Under the pieces are notes generated by a model. The model was not told the origin of the DNA. It did no database searches and saw only the letters and a list, made by a program, of their open reading frames with translations. The position numbers were made by a program, and so were the translations under genes. This document shows, piece after piece, positions 45,657 through 45,712 of a DNA stretch of 45,712 nt. Every line of letters begins with the position of its first letter. Within the stretch, counting starts at the first letter, position 1. The DNA lies in the NCBI GenBank assembly GCA_937899785.1, contig CALCCG010000179.1, positions 1 to 45,712 on the forward strand, read 5' to 3'. Source of the DNA: an uncultured Erythrobacter sp. GTDB lineage: Bacteria > Pseudomonadota > Alphaproteobacteria > Sphingomonadales > Sphingomonadaceae.

Positions 45657-45669
45657 GCCCTAGAGCTAT

Positions 45670-45697
45670 CAGTTATCGCCAAGGTCCGCGATAGCTG
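45670..45697. promoter_or_regulatory. Inverted repeat, candidate TetR operator
   Basis: CAGTTATCGC and GCGATAGCTG are 10-base arms with one mismatch around an 8-base centre, 14 bases ahead of the TetR start codon. Size and place fit a TetR operator. Confidence 0.5.
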
Positions 45698-45712
45698 AAA
45701 AACCCCATCCTG

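Overview
The window reads as GC-rich chromosomal DNA of an alphaproteobacterium, most likely Sphingomonadales (Erythrobacteraceae/Erythrobacter-like). The basis is the style of the TonB-dependent receptor, a sigma factor of the Ser/Thr-kinase-linked ECF type beside a TPR kinase, a DUF1800/DUF1501 pair, and GTG starts with 1-4 base overlaps between operon genes. This placement is inference; no rRNA or marker gene is present.

Left part (0-19 kb), ordinary chromosome. It starts with a TonB-dependent receptor (minus) whose last strand seems lost to a frameshift at the window edge. An RND efflux locus follows: outer-membrane factor (minus) divergent from a TetR regulator, then an adaptor and a pump permease. 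The permease runs on, through overlapping frames, into a TetR gene reduced to its DNA-binding domain, a patatin-like lipoprotein, a DUF3179 membrane protein and a diacylglycerol-kinase-like lipid kinase. This looks like one efflux-plus-lipid operon. Next come a membrane Ser/Thr kinase with TPRs and its ECF sigma factor (minus), divergent from a secreted Cys-rich DUF1036-like protein.

Middle (19.2-35.5 kb), mobile and defence DNA. A MobF/TrwC relaxase and a small ribbon-helix-helix partner lie next to an oriT-like, repeat-rich gap, with no type IV secretion genes in view. Upstream is a three-gene operon on the minus strand: a DUF262/DUF1524 nuclease, an MmeI-like restriction-methyltransferase, and a giant SF1 helicase fused to a Vsr/DUF559-like nuclease. 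All three are broken by in-frame nonsense codons (two, one and two) without any frameshift; the reading frame continues with recognisable family sequence on both sides of each stop. A HipBA toxin-antitoxin pair beside it is intact and has three evenly spaced palindromic operators. An IS6-family transposase remnant, also with an in-frame stop, closes the region.

Right part (35.7-45.7 kb), chromosome again. It holds DUF1800 and DUF1501 secreted proteins, a DUF3311 small membrane protein with a sodium:solute symporter, an ArgE-like deacylase with a sulfatase, a Dph6-like PP-loop ATPase with an N-terminal Cys-rich module, and a TetR regulator with a candidate operator.

A degenerate intergenic repeat of about 56 bp occurs three times in the left half, each time just beyond gene 3' ends. 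The most interesting material is the nuclease-methyltransferase-helicase operon and its nonsense-only decay.
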